Origin: Clostridiales bacterium
GTDB taxonomy: Bacteria; Bacillota; Clostridia; Christensenellales; CAG-138
Direction of reading: 5' to 3'
Length of the DNA stretch: 6,355 bases
Assembly: GCA_009783775.1 (NCBI GenBank)
Contig: WRCT01000110.1
Location: forward strand, 1-6,355
Shown here: in pieces, positions 5,876 to 6,355 of the stretch
Layout: every line of letters starts with the position of its first letter
Position numbering within the stretch: position 1 is the stretch's first letter
Made by a program: the position numbers and the translations under genes
Notes under the pieces: model-generated
The model's database searches: none
The model's input: only the letters and a program-made list of their open reading frames with translations
Told to the model about the DNA's origin: nothing

Positions 5876-6355
5876 TTCACCACCCCCAGCTTTTTGAGTT
5901 GTTTGGTCAGCCCACAGGCCAATGCGCCGCCGCCGCCGCCCGAAAGCGCGGCGACAACCAGCGATAGCAAGAGCGGCACAACAGGCAATTGAAAGAAGGC
6001 CAAGTTGACAATGAGCGTGCCCGTCAGGTTTGCGGCCATGCCGCCGAAGAAACAGCAGAGCAGGCAGCAGCCCCTGTGCCGCAGAAGCAGCAAAACAAGA
6101 TCCACGGCCAGGCCGGTTAAGGTATAGCTCAACACGGACAGCGCGCCGTGGTTGCCGCCCATGCCCAGCACGAGCACCATTATGCCTTGGCAAAGGCCGC
6201 AGAAGGTTGCGGCGCCGCGCTTGCCGGTCAAGGACACGGCCAGCACCAAAAAGAGCATATACAGCCCGCCCGCCACCACCCCGCCGGGGATAAAAAGCGG
6301 ACCCGTGACCAACTGCACCAGCGGCACAATGACCCACTTGACGGCAATGCCCAGC
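5872..6355 (-). CDS. ECF transporter S (substrate-binding) component, N-terminus cut by window edge
   Basis: The last 160 residues of a very hydrophobic membrane protein open to the right edge; probably only the first 20-30 residues are missing. It has about five or six hydrophobic segments, a conserved-looking LVTGPLFIPGGVVAGGLYM early on, then TGKRGAATFCGLCQGIM, LRHRGCCLLCC and a basic C-terminal tail (KQLKKLGVVK). The layout (GP...P motif, aromatic/glycine helix, KRGAA loop) resembles YkoE-type S components, which bind a thiamine-related compound in Bacillus, but the match is by pattern only. S components bind the vitamin-like substrate and dock on the T protein, here encoded by 1227-2099. 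A GTG at 6327 could be read as a start, but the frame continues upstream with a hydrophobic family-like sequence (LGIAVKWVIV), so it is internal. The stop overlaps the next ATG as ATGA. Confidence 0.78.
   Translation of the reverse strand, partial: LGIAVKWVIVPLVQLVTGPLFIPGGVVAGGLYMLFLVLAVSLTGKRGAATFCGLCQGIMVLVLGMGGNHGALSVLSYTLTGLAVDLVLLLLRHRGCCLLCCFFGGMAANLTGTLIVNLAFFQLPVVPLLLSLVVAALSGGGGGALACGLTKQLKKLGVVK

Noticed and set aside
512..6293. Numerous plus-strand open reading frames
   Set aside because: All lie opposite well-supported minus-strand genes, are rich in Arg/Pro/Ser or Gln as expected of antisense frames in GC-rich DNA, and show no recognisable domain.
5876..6337. Long N-terminal extension of the phosphatase lipoprotein reading frame
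   Set aside because: It is the shadow of the S-component gene in another frame; the lipobox signal peptide and ATGA overlap place the real start at 5875.

Overview
The window reads as one long minus-strand operon, transcribed from right to left, in a GC-rich Gram-positive anaerobe, most likely a member of the Clostridia. Three things suggest this: a complete group-I-style ECF (energy-coupling factor) transporter gene set, surface lipoproteins with an N-terminal lipobox, and REP-like palindromes built on GTGTCAG/CCGTCCCC of a kind I associate with Firmicutes genomes. The taxonomy is inference only.

In transcription order the genes are: the 3' part of an ECF substrate-binding (S) membrane protein (5872-6355, cut by the right edge); a lipoprotein with an alkaline-phosphatase-superfamily catalytic domain (4478-5875); a membrane-anchored protein with a small sulfite-oxidase/molybdopterin-binding-like domain (3966-4481); a small GIY-YIG nuclease-like gene (3656-3958); a 212-bp palindromic repeat element with four 26-bp tandem units (3424-3635); the two ECF ATPases (2736-3392 and 2092-2739); the ECF T (transmembrane coupling) protein (1227-2099), whose N-terminal codons are invaded by a REP-like palindrome cluster; a MobB-type GTPase with an extra cysteine-rich C-terminal region (472-1218); and the 5' part of an APH/Bud32-like small-molecule kinase (1-494, cut by the left edge). 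Four gene junctions are 4- or 8-base start/stop overlaps, MobB follows by 8 bases, and the kinase gene begins inside mobB, so the genes look translationally coupled. The only real break is the GIY-YIG/repeat segment between the surface proteins and the ATPases, which looks like a later insertion.

Taken together, the operon combines an extracytoplasmic phosphatase or phosphodiesterase, molybdopterin-fold surface domains, an ECF importer, a molybdenum-cofactor nucleotide-attachment protein (MobB) and a cytoplasmic kinase. A coherent but unproven reading is a salvage system for the molybdenum/tungsten cofactor or another pterin-like compound: phosphate or nucleotide groups are trimmed outside, the core is imported, then re-phosphorylated and matured inside. 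The main alternative is salvage of another phosphorylated vitamin such as thiamine, with MobB a passenger. No RNA genes, CRISPR array or convincing promoter were seen. The longest stretch without a gene is 3393-3655, and the repeat element occupies most of it.
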